64,000 bases of DNA from Allodiplogaster sudhausi (taxonomy: Eukaryota; Nematoda; Chromadorea; Rhabditida; Diplogasteridae): NCBI GenBank assembly GCA_945643635.1, contig CALZFC010000081.1:1665001-1729000 (forward strand). The letters are read 5' to 3'. Positions 1-8,777 of the stretch are shown here, one piece after another (within the stretch, counting starts at the first letter, position 1; each line of letters begins with the position of its first letter). The notes under the pieces were generated by a model. It searched no databases and was not told where the DNA came from. It saw only the letters and a list, made by a program, of their open reading frames with translations. The translations under genes and the position numbers were made by a program.

Positions 1-20
1 TGAGGTGGCGGATATCAAAA

Positions 21-32
21 TTGAGTGTTGGT

Positions 33-63
<31 letters not shown>

Positions 64-95
64 CTGCTGAAAGCGAGAGAGAGAGAGAGAGAGTA
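21..95. repeat. GA microsatellite in TRAPPC6 intron
   Basis: Degenerate (GA)n run, interrupted by GCTGCTGAAAGC. It lies in the intron after the last visible TRAPPC6 exon. On the TRAPPC6 sense strand it is a CT tract. The open frames through it are repeat artefacts. Confidence 0.85.
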
Positions 96-131
96 CCACA
101 AAAAAAGAAAATGATAAAAAAAGCAACAAAC

Positions 132-870
132 ATGAGCGAGAAGATCTACGGAAGGGCTGAGTGGGGCGAGAGTGGAGAAGTGGTTATCTTGCACCACATA
201 CACTCCCTTCAAAATTAACTCATTTCTTTCATGATCTAAAAAAAAAAACTTTTTAAATGGAAACCTGATGATTTGTGCGAAGATTGTCGACTTGTTTTCC
301 ATAAAAAGATGTCCAAAATTCCTTGCAGATAAATTTCATGACCTGAACTGCTAGTGAAATTGCCTTGATCGTTTTGTTTCAGTAGACCATGGCTGACTGA
401 CATCCAACTCCGTATTCATCTTTGCAGAATCCTTACTCAACTTCTCAGCAAGGACATAGCCAACTCTCCAACCAAGAGACTCCAAGCATGTTGCAGCCGT
501 GTGCTGAAGACAGCAACAGATAAAGGAGAGAAATGTGGGGAAGAGAAGTGAGGAGAACACGAAAAGAACAGGAAGAGACACTGCCTAAAATCAGCAGAAC
601 TGACGTGTGCGAAAGCACGGAGCATCAACTTCTCATCCATGTTTTGCTCCTCTTTCATCTGAAACAGTCTTCATCGAACATTCAACACACGGAAAAGAAG
701 ATTATCCTAATCCCTCGTTTCTCATGCAATATGTCTCCTCCTCTCTCGCTCTCTCGCATTCCTCCTCTTAGTCTAACCTGCTGTCTAAGTTCCTGCCGTT
801 CCTTCGCCCTCTGCTCAGCGTGCTCGACCATCTCAGCATGCAAGAGATGGAAAGGAAAGGAGGCCTCCAT
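132..870 (-). CDS. TRAPPC6: TRAPP complex subunit 6 (partial, 3' end outside window)
   Basis: Bet3-family subunit of the TRAPP tethering complex, which acts in ER-Golgi traffic. Four exons are readable on the minus strand: 870-778, 503-402, 342-265 and 206-132, joined by GT-AG introns with frame kept. Exon 1 begins MEASFPFHLLHAEMVEHAEQ, like the usual N-terminus of the family. Exon 2 holds CLESLGWRVGYVLAEK, exon 3 MKFICKEFWTSFYGKQVDNL followed by RTNHQ, and exon 4 GVYVVQDNHFSTL. These match the family core (GFRVGQ..., MKFICKDFW..., NLRTNHQG.Y.LQDN) almost residue for residue. The start at 870 is preferred over an in-frame ATG at 897 because it aligns with the family start. The last helix and beta strand (usually ending in a K.QVVI motif) must lie left of base 1. 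The intron running to the edge holds a GA-repeat. Identification is firm from my memory of the family; the 3' end is unseen. Confidence 0.93.
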
Positions 871-1264
871 CCACTTCGGCTGAATGCCTTCTTCCAATTA
901 ACATCCGAGCCTCCTCACAATCAGAAGTCAAATATGGTATTTTTCACCGGGATCATACCCTAGATTCATAACACAAAATTGAAAGGCTTCTCACGAATTG
1001 AACTTTATTTCACGGGTAATTTGAGCAAGCAAACTCAGTGAAACGGAATTGTACAACACAAAAGAGCACCGGTGTGGTGAATGTAACATTGCATATTTAC
1101 ACATTAGCATGCGTGAAGAAGAACTGAGTTCTCTTACATTGATTGATTGATTGATTTATTTACGTGCTGCTGCCACGTGTTAATGAATGAAGGTATGTGT
1201 ATGAGTGATAAAGCAATGCATGATATGGTATACATGAGAAGATACAGTACAGTATATATGAGCA

Positions 1265-2268
1265 TCATACAGTATATATGGGCTGTTGTAATGGGGTCGC
1301 AGATGGGTAGGAGAGGGAGGAGGGAGATGAGTGCTTGGCCAAGCTGTTGAATGCTTTCGCGGATCTGATGAAAAACGAATGATTACGAACGGAGGAGCGG
1401 GTGGACGGGTAAGCAAGGAGGAAGGAAAGGCCGCGAGTACGTGAGTTACGAAAATGGAAATAATAGGGAGCGCGATCAGAGATACGCCTGTGGCCAAATA
1501 CAAGACGACGCGCAAGTGTAAAATCAGATTGTTTTCTACGAGATAAGAGAGAGGGGAGGGAGAGAGCCTTGTTACGGGTAGCAGGGTTAGGAATATCAGC
1601 GCGATTGCTGTAACCAAAACAACGGCGGTAAATAAAACGGGTAAAATAGTTCTGGATGCGTTCTAGACGAAGGATATCTTTCTTGAGCCGGGGAGAAAAG
1701 ACAATGGAGGAGGATTCGAGCAAAGGGCGAATGTACAGGGTATAAGCGGAAACAAGGGCGTCCTTGTTTTTTGAACGGAGGGAGCGGATGATGGGGTGAC
1801 ATTTGCTTATAACCTTGTTAGCAAGATGCGAGCAGTGGGATGAAAAGGAAAGAGAAGAGTCAATAATAATGCCGAGATCTCGGATGCTGTCTACTGGGGT
1901 AAGGGGAGCGCCGTTAAGGTGGTAAGGTAGCTTGGGGTTGGATTTGCCTAAATGGAGGACGGAACACTTGAGGGGGGCGAGGTGGAGTTGCCATTTGTTG
2001 GCCCAGGATGCAACTTCGTCAATGGCCGCCTGAAGGGGAGCATGAGAAGAAGACTTAGTAAATGAGCGAAAAATCTTAAGATCGTCAGCGAAACAACTAG
2101 AATGTACATCATGTGAAGAGATAAGAGAGGGAAGGTCGCTAGTAAATAGGATAAAAAGGAGAGGACCAAGAACTGTACCTTGCGGGATTCCGCTAGTGAC
2201 AGGAAGAGGAGGCGACACGGACAGAAAAGGTGCGATTGCTAAGGAAGGAGGCGATCCAAGATATACAC
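1265..2268 (-). pseudogene. Retrotransposon ORF2, 3' half of reverse transcriptase
   Basis: Continues the RT after the inserted element. It carries GIPQGTVLGPLLFILFTSDL (motif B) and CFADDLKIFRS (catalytic motif C, ADD), then WQLHLAPLKCSVLHLG, the Cys/Leu-rich motif D-E region, and a thumb-like helix region with LRLERIQNYFTRFIYRR. The longest frame opens at a GTG near 2218, not an ATG; the real frame enters from 2268 with a one-base shift near 2210. The frame closes at 1265, about 110 bp before the microsatellite tail. Confidence 0.9.
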
Positions 2269-2271
2269 TTA

Positions 2272-2625
2272 CAAGGGAATGGTCTATCTATAGGGTGGCG
2301 GATTGCAACGAAATGTGGTTTTCCTGAAAGCTGAAGTCCTAAAATATTTGAAAAAGTGAAAAATTTTTGCCCAATCGATCTCAGAACCCAGAAACAAATC
2401 GATAAAAATCTACCTCCCGTGAGGCAAAGATTGTCTGCAGTTCCAACTGGAACCTTTTCAAGCAGCTGCGTAGCCTAGTGGTTAACGCGGTTGCGCACGT
2501 TTTGCAATGCTCGGGTTCGAATCCCAATTCGGGCTAAATTTTTGCAATGATTTGGTTTATAAACTAGGACTGTGTAACAGTGAAAAAAAAGTTGGAATCG
2601 AAATTTTTTTTATGTACCAATGAGA
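2272..2625 (+). repeat. Left terminal inverted repeat
   Basis: Matches the right repeat with scattered differences and short indels, for example a longer A run and a CAATGC/CGAGGC difference beside the B box. It contains a tRNA-like segment pointing into the element. Confidence 0.88.
2463..2534 (+). promoter_or_regulatory. tRNA-like pol III promoter module, left arm
   Basis: TAGCCTAGTGGTTAACGCGG matches an A box (TRGYNNARNNGG type) at 2471-2482. GGTTCGAATCC at 2514-2524 is a consensus B box, 43 bp downstream, the spacing found in tRNA genes. The acceptor stem is not convincing, so this reads as tRNA-derived, as in a SINE head, not as a working tRNA. Transcription would go inward. Confidence 0.72.
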
Positions 2626-3929
2626 GAAGAGTGTATGCGAAGAAGTAGAAGATTTATTTGCCTAGATGCATATTGTGGTACCCTTGCACTATTCCCAGCC
2701 CAGAGATCAAATTTTTTGAATTTTTTTTTGGCTGAAATTCAAACCCATGGGATTTAAAGTGCGGAGAACACCAATATAATAATAATTTCTTACCATGCCC
2801 ATTTACACGTAGTATGAAACAAAAAAAGGGGTAAACTTACCGTAACTCGGGAACATTAATTTATGGTAAGAAATGAATATGATTTGCTCATCGGGTGTTA
2901 AACGATACTCTCTTTTATTTGTTTTTCTCTCTGTCCCGTAAAGGAGCTAGAAAGTTGCTAACTCCTAACACGAAATGCCTGCTGTTTCATTCCCTCTACC
3001 CTCTCCTACGCCGCCGTCGATTCGACCGCGGACCGCACCCTTGAACCGAGCCATTCGACGGATTCGACAGGAAGAACAGAGTAGAGATGACAGCAGAGAA
3101 TGACCGGCACACTCTCGTGTCCATCTCCGGTACTCGAAGACGGAAGTTCTCCGCCCTCTCCTTCGATCTCTCCCCGGTGCATTCTCGTTGTCGACATATG
3201 TCACCGCCATCCTCCCACTCACCCAGCTAGCTCCTCACCTCTTCAACCGCTGTAGATCCAGTTTTCGGAGCAGAAGATGGAAGCCTCACTCATGTTAAAG
3301 AATGTCGCTTTATTGCCACCATACCTATGCCCCGCCAATGAATTATGCATCCGAATATATAAAACATATTCGGATGCACAATTCATTTTCTATGTGATCA
3401 TTTATTTTAATAGAAGTAATGTGCAGAGGTACATGAAATCACTTTTAACCTAAAAATTCTGATTTTAAAGGTAAATAGTTGAAACATCTCTACAAATTTT
3501 GAAAATCGGGCTTAAAGGGCCTACGGGCCCAAAATTCAAGGGCCCGGAAATGGAACGGTCCGGGCCGGCCGAGACCTTGGGCCCGTTGGGCTGGGCCGGC
3601 CCAACAATTTTTTTTTACCATTTACCATCTCTGATTGGTACATATAGATATTTCGATTGTAATTTTTTATCGTTTCAAAGTTCTAATTTAAAATCCAAAT
3701 CATAAGATTATCTGTCCCCTCTGATCAATGTGTCCACCTTCAAAGAAAAGACATTGACTGGGCGTGCGGCCCTGATGCAATAAAAATTTCTTTCTTTCTT
3801 TATTTATTGATTCATTCATAGATCATAGATCGATATATCATAGGCCCTGCCCGGCCCGGCCGGCCCTCAGGGCCGGCCGGCCCAATTCTCCAAGGCCCCG
3901 GGCCGGGCCGGGCCCAAGAAAAGGTGGGT

Positions 3930-4283
3930 ACATAAAAAAATTTCGATTCCAATTTTTTTTCACTGTTACACAGTGAAAAATTTATAAACCAAATCATTGC
4001 AAAAATTTTGCCCAAATTGGGATTCGAACCCGAGCCTCGCAAAACGTGCGCAACCGCGTTAACCACTAGGCTACGCAGCTGCTTAAAAGGTTCCAGTTGG
4101 AACTGCAGATAATCTTTGCCTTACCGGGAGGTAGATTTTTATCGATTTGTTTTTGGGTTCTGAGATCGATTGGGCAAAAATTTAAAAAAAAAAACATTCT
4201 TTTTCAAATATTTTAGGACTGCAGCTTTCAGGAAAAACACATTTCGTTGCAATCCGCCACCCTATGGATAGACCATTCCCTTG
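3930..4283 (-). repeat. Right terminal inverted repeat
   Basis: Inverted copy of 2272-2625. A 10-base loss or gain around the T/A-rich block at 4181-4200 is the largest difference seen by eye. Confidence 0.88.
4010..4082 (-). promoter_or_regulatory. tRNA-like pol III promoter module, right arm
   Basis: Inverted copy of the left module: A box at 4073-4062 and B box at 4030-4020 on the minus strand, both kept intact although neighbouring bases differ. It also points inward. Confidence 0.72.
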
Positions 4284-4286
4284 TTA

Positions 4287-6040
4287 GGCGGGAGAGAAAG
4301 AAGACCAAGCTTATGGATGAGCTTGGGGTGAGAAACACGATCAAAAGCACGGGCGTGATCAAAGTAAATTACATCAGTGAACTGAGAGTTGGCCATTGCG
4401 GAGGTCCATAATTCGAGATAACTGAACATTTGGAAATCGATGGAGCGTTTGGCCTAAAGCCATATTGTTGATCAGGAATAATATGTGCATCGTTGCAAAA
4501 AGAATAGAGTTTCCTACAAAGCATTCTTTCAAAAAGGAGTGAAAATAGGGAGGTTATAGAAATGGGGCGATAGTTGGAAGGGTCAGAGTAAGGTTGCTTC
4601 TTCTTAATGGGGATAACTATTGACGATTTCCATGCTGAAGGGACAGAGGAAGTGGCATAGAAGTAATCAAAGATATATTCAAGGGCTTCAGAGATGGGGA
4701 TAGCTAAGTTCTTGATAAAAAGCAAATTAAAATTGTCTGTGGTTTTACACGATGAGTTCTTCCAAGATTGAATGAGACGACAGATTTCATGACGAGGGAA
4801 ATTTATAGAAAAATCAGAAGGAGGACGGAAACGATGATTGGGTGGCAACGAAGGGAGGGAGCCATTGTCAATGGTATGGGCCGAAGCGAAGGTGTCGGCA
4901 AGAAGTTGGGCCTTATCCTTATCCGTGAAACAAGAGGAGCCTGAGGGGGAAGTGAGGGAGTCGACTCCTCGAGGATTGGATGATATACGGTTACGCATGA
5001 ATCGGAAGAAAAGGGACTTGTTATTGGATTTAATGACATGTTTCTCTACGTTCCTAGAATATATCCATAGCTCTACAATAAAGGGCATTGGCTGATGCAT
5101 AAGCTGAGCGGGATGAGTCAGAGTCAAGAGCTAACATATTGAGCCAAGATTGATAGCGCTTACGTTTGAGGCGGATGATGTGGTTGGGAAGACGGACACC
5201 TTGGGAAGAAACTTTCTTAAAGGGAACAAAAAGATCTTCTACAACACGGAGAGCAGAAGTGAAAGTTTCATACATCATGTTGACATCGGTAAGTCTATGG
5301 AAAGGAGCGGGAAAAGAATAATAATCTACGAGAAATTGACAAGCAGCATGGTAATCAACTTTAGCGTAGTCTCTGACATAGATGAAGGAGGGTTTGGAAT
5401 GAGACAGAGAGAGGGTGGCTTCGATTGCCGAATGATCAGAGTTGAAGAAAGGGGGAGAGAGAGTGACGTTTGTAATAAGGGAGGGAGTATTGGATAGGAC
5501 TAGGTCAAGGAAGTGGTTGTTGCAAGTAGGGGAAGGAGCGAGTTGGGCAAGCTGACACGAGGAAGTAAAATCATGGAAGAGTCTGGATGAAGGGGAGAGT
5601 GAAGAAATGGTGGCCGGTGGGGAAGAGTTCCATAGAATGTCCGGGTAGTTAAAGTCGCCAAGAAGAATGGTAGGATGAGGAGCAGAGGAGAGATCTGTGA
5701 GAAGCTTGACAAGGTTAGTGTTATCATCAGATGGGCAAGCGGGAGCGCGATAAACTAAGATGATGCGGATGGGGTCGCTACTGAAGCTAGCGTCAACTGA
5801 GAGCAATTCGAAAGCGTGGGGGCGAGAAAGTGACAATAAGGTGGTGGTGGAGATGGAAGAGCGGAAGATGAGGGCAACACCGCCGCCTTTGCGTCTGGTG
5901 CGGTCTTGGCGGATAATAGAGTAATCGGGAGAACCGTTAAGTAGAAAGTTGTCAGGCAAGGAAGAGGTAAGCCATGTCTCGACAATAGCAATGATTGCAA
6001 ACGAACGGGAGAAAAGGGATGATAACTCTTGTTAACGATC
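4287..6040 (-). pseudogene. Retrotransposon ORF2, endonuclease and 5' half of reverse transcriptase
   Basis: The endonuclease/exonuclease/phosphatase fold is clear: AIVETWL near 5975, a GGGVALIFR loop, LLGDFNYPDILW (catalytic Asp/Asn), then LDLVLSN and NSDHSAIEA (catalytic His). A linker with YQSWLNMLA follows, then the RT fingers: WKSSIVIPIKKKQPYSDPSN, YRPISITSLFSLLFERML and QYGFRP. A frameshift near 4400 separates this from the next RT block, which reads FTDVIYFDHARAFDRVSHPK and so contains the first RT aspartate. The frame then runs into the inserted DNA element at 4283. Product was a target-primed reverse transcription enzyme; this copy is inactive. Confidence 0.9.
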
Positions 6041-6059
6041 GAGCGGGCATTAAAAGAGT

Positions 6060-7300
6060 ATATTGAGGAATTGGTTTGCCTGCGAGTGGCAGTAGTTAAA
6101 AATGGGGGAGAGGATGGTAGTAGTGGAAAGGGGGAGTGGGATTGAGAGAGGCGAGAGGGGCGAAGCGGTTGTTAGTGGTGAAGTCGGGGTTAGGGGGGTG
6201 GTAGTTAGGCGGCGGATTGGTGTAGATGGGAGGAGAGGAGACAAAGTGAGAGAGCGGTTGCGCTGGAAGTGATTGGGAGAGAGAGTAGGAGGTGGGAGAG
6301 AGGGGAGATAAGACGCGCGATGAGGTGGCTGGGATGGAGGGGGAGTGGGAATGCGGCCCACAGCGGCGGCATAAGAGGGGTTAGAGAAGAGGGGAGTGGG
6401 GTTGGTGTTAGTGTGGGAAGGCCGGCGGGTGGCCACGCGAGATCGAGGGGGGCGAGGGGGGCGAGAGGTGGGGGCCGTGCGATGGCCGGGGGGTTTGGCG
6501 AAGAAACGCGAGTAGTCGGGGAGCTTCGGGGGGGGGGGGGGGCGGGGATGATGCCACGCTCTGCGAACGTGCGCGAGGGGAGGATATAACAGTTGGAATA
6601 GGAAGAGGAGTGGCGGAGCTTGTGGGATCTAGCGATTGCGAGCGCCTGGAACTTGGATGTGGGGAGGATCACTTTCAAAGGGTTAGAAGCATTGGGGCGG
6701 GGGTGATCTACCAGCGGGTAGACAGCAATGGGGAGACATGGGACACCAAGGGTGTCCAGGAGACCAACGACAGAGTTAAAGTATGAGTAAGCAGTGTGAG
6801 TGGAGGTGTTTCCGTGTTGGACTGGGAGGCCATAGACAACAAGAGCACGGCGACGCTCGTGTCTGCCTCTAACCTCATCGTCCGTCTCCCGGGAATAGTC
6901 CCAGGGAGGGGGGGAGGACGAAGAGGTGGAGGGGGGGATTTCATCAGAAGGAGTCATAACAACATCATCATGGGCAAGAGCAACATTAGAGGAGGCATTA
7001 GTGGCAGCAGGAATAGGCTTTGGGGGCACGACAGTAAGTGGTGAGTTATATGAATCGACTTTGTCCGTGAGGACAAGAATGGAAGCAGAAAGATCGCTGA
7101 TTGTCAGATCCTTGATGGCTGCGTTGGACTCGAGAGTGGAGACGGAGGAGGAGAGAGAGGCGATGGTGGACTTGAGCGCGGACAGTTCTTCTACGAGGAA
7201 GTCGTGGACGTCGTCCACTTCCAAGGTGGCGGAGGGGGTGCCGCCGTCATCCGCTGCGGCGCGCTTCCTTCTCTGCCTTCTGCTCTGTTTTTGTGCCTGT
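6060..7300 (-). pseudogene. Retrotransposon ORF1 (frameshifted)
   Basis: Minus-strand frame starting before 7224. A basic stretch (KQSRRQRRKR) is followed by an acidic/heptad region (DDVHDFLVEELSALKSTIAS... with repeated Leu/Ile spacing, probable coiled coil). Next comes a globular part beginning RRALVVYGLPVQ and ending SNCYILPSRTFAERG, resembling the RRM-like core of non-LTR ORF1 proteins. After a run of about a dozen C bases (minus strand, 6530-6542) the open frame changes by slippage. The true C-terminal frame carries KLPDYSRFFAKPPGHR and a Pro/Ser/Thr-rich tail including NPSYAAAV. No zinc knuckles were seen. No initiation codon is visible, so the protein is unlikely to be made. Confidence 0.85.
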
Positions 7301-7455
7301 TTTTTTTACATTCAATCATTCAATTCCAGCAACCTCAAAATCAACGAATCATTCGAATAGCCAAATCATTTTGTCCCGTGAGTTTCGAATTTGAGAAGTA
7401 AAGCAATGTGAGTAGCAGAGAAAGGTGAGTGAAGAGAAAGAGAGGAAGCGGAAGG

Positions 7456-8306
7456 CTAATCACTGTCATAGAAGCTGTCGTCGGAGTCGTTTCCGTACTT
7501 TTCCACCTCAATCAAACACTCCATAATCATTGCACTTTTTCCACTTACGTAAGGTAAACGATAAAAAGAGCTGGAAAGATAGAGAAGAGTGAGGAAAGAA
7601 ACCTCTCTCTGCCGCTTCTTCCACTGTTCTTTCGTCATTCGAAGCTCTCCCTTCTCGCACTGGCAGCCACGACCAGCTGGGCAGCCATCCTCTCCGATCT
7701 CTCTCAAGTTTCTTCTTCGTATTTCAAAAGAAAAAAATAATAATGAGAGACAAATGTAGATGAAGACAGCGCTGACAGTCTGAGTGGAGGCATTGATTTT
7801 GGAAAGAGGAGGGCGATTGATTCTTCTTGCAGTAGCCTTGATGGAGTCTTGAGTGGACGGAGTGAATGCCAGGGGAGGGAGGGGCCGGCCCGTTCTGCGA
7901 ACACTGGGAATGGCGGAGGGAGATCCAGGCACGGACTCAGAGTGGTGACGACGGCGGGCAACGGAGCTGCTCTCCTCTTCCTTGCGGTACTTCGCATAGC
8001 GTTCTGCCAAGGAACCCGATAGGAAGATTGAAAGAGAGAGAGAAGAGAACAAGGAAACTGACAAAGAGAAGATCTTCCATTCTGGAAGGATTCCCCAGTC
8101 TCCTCTTCGTCTTCGTCGAGTCCTTCCCCGTCGGAAACTTGATCGAGAGAAGCAGGCTCAGTGTTTCTTCTCGCGAGATGAATAGCAGTCCTTCTTCCCA
8201 GAGGAGACTCTGCCACGAGATTCACTCTCCTTCTCTTCCGCTCGGTTCCTTCTTCCTCTTCCGTGCCCACTGTCGGGGACGAATTCAAATACATTGAAGC
8301 TCGCAT
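7456..8306 (-). CDS. Unrecognised protein with acidic/basic low-complexity regions
   Basis: Not recognised. The likely start at 8306 gives MRASMYLNSSPTVGTEEEEG, a basic patch ERKRRRVNLV and an acidic stretch SDGEGLDEDEEETGES. A second block at about 7995-7745 in another frame reads ERYAKYRKEEESSSVARRRH, then a Ser/Pro-rich part and STQDSIKATARRINRPPL. A third (about 7700-7600) has DGCPAGRGCQCEKGELRMTK followed by EQWKKRQRE. The last open block ends KYGNDSDDSFYDSD and a stop at 7456. Introns bounded by GT...TTGGCAG and similar sites are likely. The exon 1-2 and exon 3-4 joins do not keep phase with the obvious sites, so the model is unresolved. The charged composition suggests a nuclear protein; that is inference only. 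Confidence 0.5.
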
Positions 8307-8777
8307 CGCCTCTGCAGAAAATCTCTATAATACTTTTTTCTTTAAAACCTCAAGGGCAATCCCAAATGACTCTCTAAAAACCTCCAGAACACACATGGAA
8401 ATGAAAAGGGGGAGTACCTATCGGGGAAAGGAGGGAAATCTTTCGTCTGCTCTTCGCTGGCCCTGGAGAGTCATTCCAAGTGACTTGCGACATCTTCAAC
8501 AACTCAAATGGAAACAGACTACCGCAACGAGATTTTAGATACCGAAAATATAAAATTCGCTTCACATATACGAACGAACTCACCAATAAAACTCAAAAAA
8601 ACACAACGCAACAACTTTATTAAAAAACTTCCAACAACTTTGTAAGGCTAACGATATGAGTAACAACAGCTGAACAACGCACAAGCAGGGGAAGCATGAA
8701 AAGAGAAGTGTATTGCGACAAGCCTAAGAAAGGAGTGAAGGGATGGGTGCAGTGGCACTCGTCCTCCTTCATTCCTC
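8307..8777. other. Intergenic, CEBPZ 3' end to next gene's 5' end
   Basis: About 470 bp between the CEBPZ stop and the start of the preceding gene. AT-rich in the middle (8560-8640). It probably holds the CEBPZ 3' UTR and the promoter of the 7456-8306 gene; no further gene seen. Confidence 0.5.

Larger units (their letters stand above)
2272..4283. mobile_element. 2.0-kb inverted-repeat DNA element with TTA target duplication (PIF/Harbinger-like, non-autonomous)
   Basis: The two ends are inverted copies of each other over about 350 bp (2272-2625 and 3930-4283), starting CAAGGGAATGGTCTATC. The element is flanked by TTA on both sides (2269-2271 and 4284-4286). Removing it with one TTA puts the reverse transcriptase frames on either side in register, so boundaries and duplication size are well supported. 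A 3-bp TTA duplication is typical of PIF/Harbinger. The roughly 1.3-kb interior has no transposase that I can recognise. It holds a small palindrome near 3340-3390, GC-rich inverted blocks near 3515-3605 and 3840-3915, and an 85-codon minus frame (2965-3222) without recognised similarity. Class assignment rests on the duplication only. Confidence 0.82.
1141..7330 (-). mobile_element. Decayed CR1/Jockey-type non-LTR retrotransposon, interrupted by another element
   Basis: On the minus strand this region reads, in order, a coiled-coil/RNA-binding ORF1, an apurinic-type endonuclease, a reverse transcriptase and a short 3' region. It ends in a four-base microsatellite tail (TGAT repeats at 1141-1155, seen as AATC repeats on the element's strand), as many non-LTR elements do. 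The RT motifs GIPQGTVLGPLLFILF and FADDLKIF are typical of the CR1/Jockey group. The copy is dead: frames change in ORF1 at a long C tract (6530-6542), near the start of the endonuclease, near 4370 and near 2210. A 2,012-bp DNA element sits inside the RT at 2272-4283. The 5' limit is uncertain; no start codon was found upstream of the coiled coil, so the copy may be 5' truncated. Family-level naming (CR1, L2 or Jockey) needs a tree. Confidence 0.93.

Noticed and set aside
533..883. 116-codon plus-strand frame
   Set aside because: Antisense to TRAPPC6 exons and introns; no independent evidence.
2463..2534. Genuine tRNA gene
   Set aside because: A and B boxes are good, but no proper acceptor stem pairs and the sequence is part of a mobile element's terminal repeat, present twice in inverted form.
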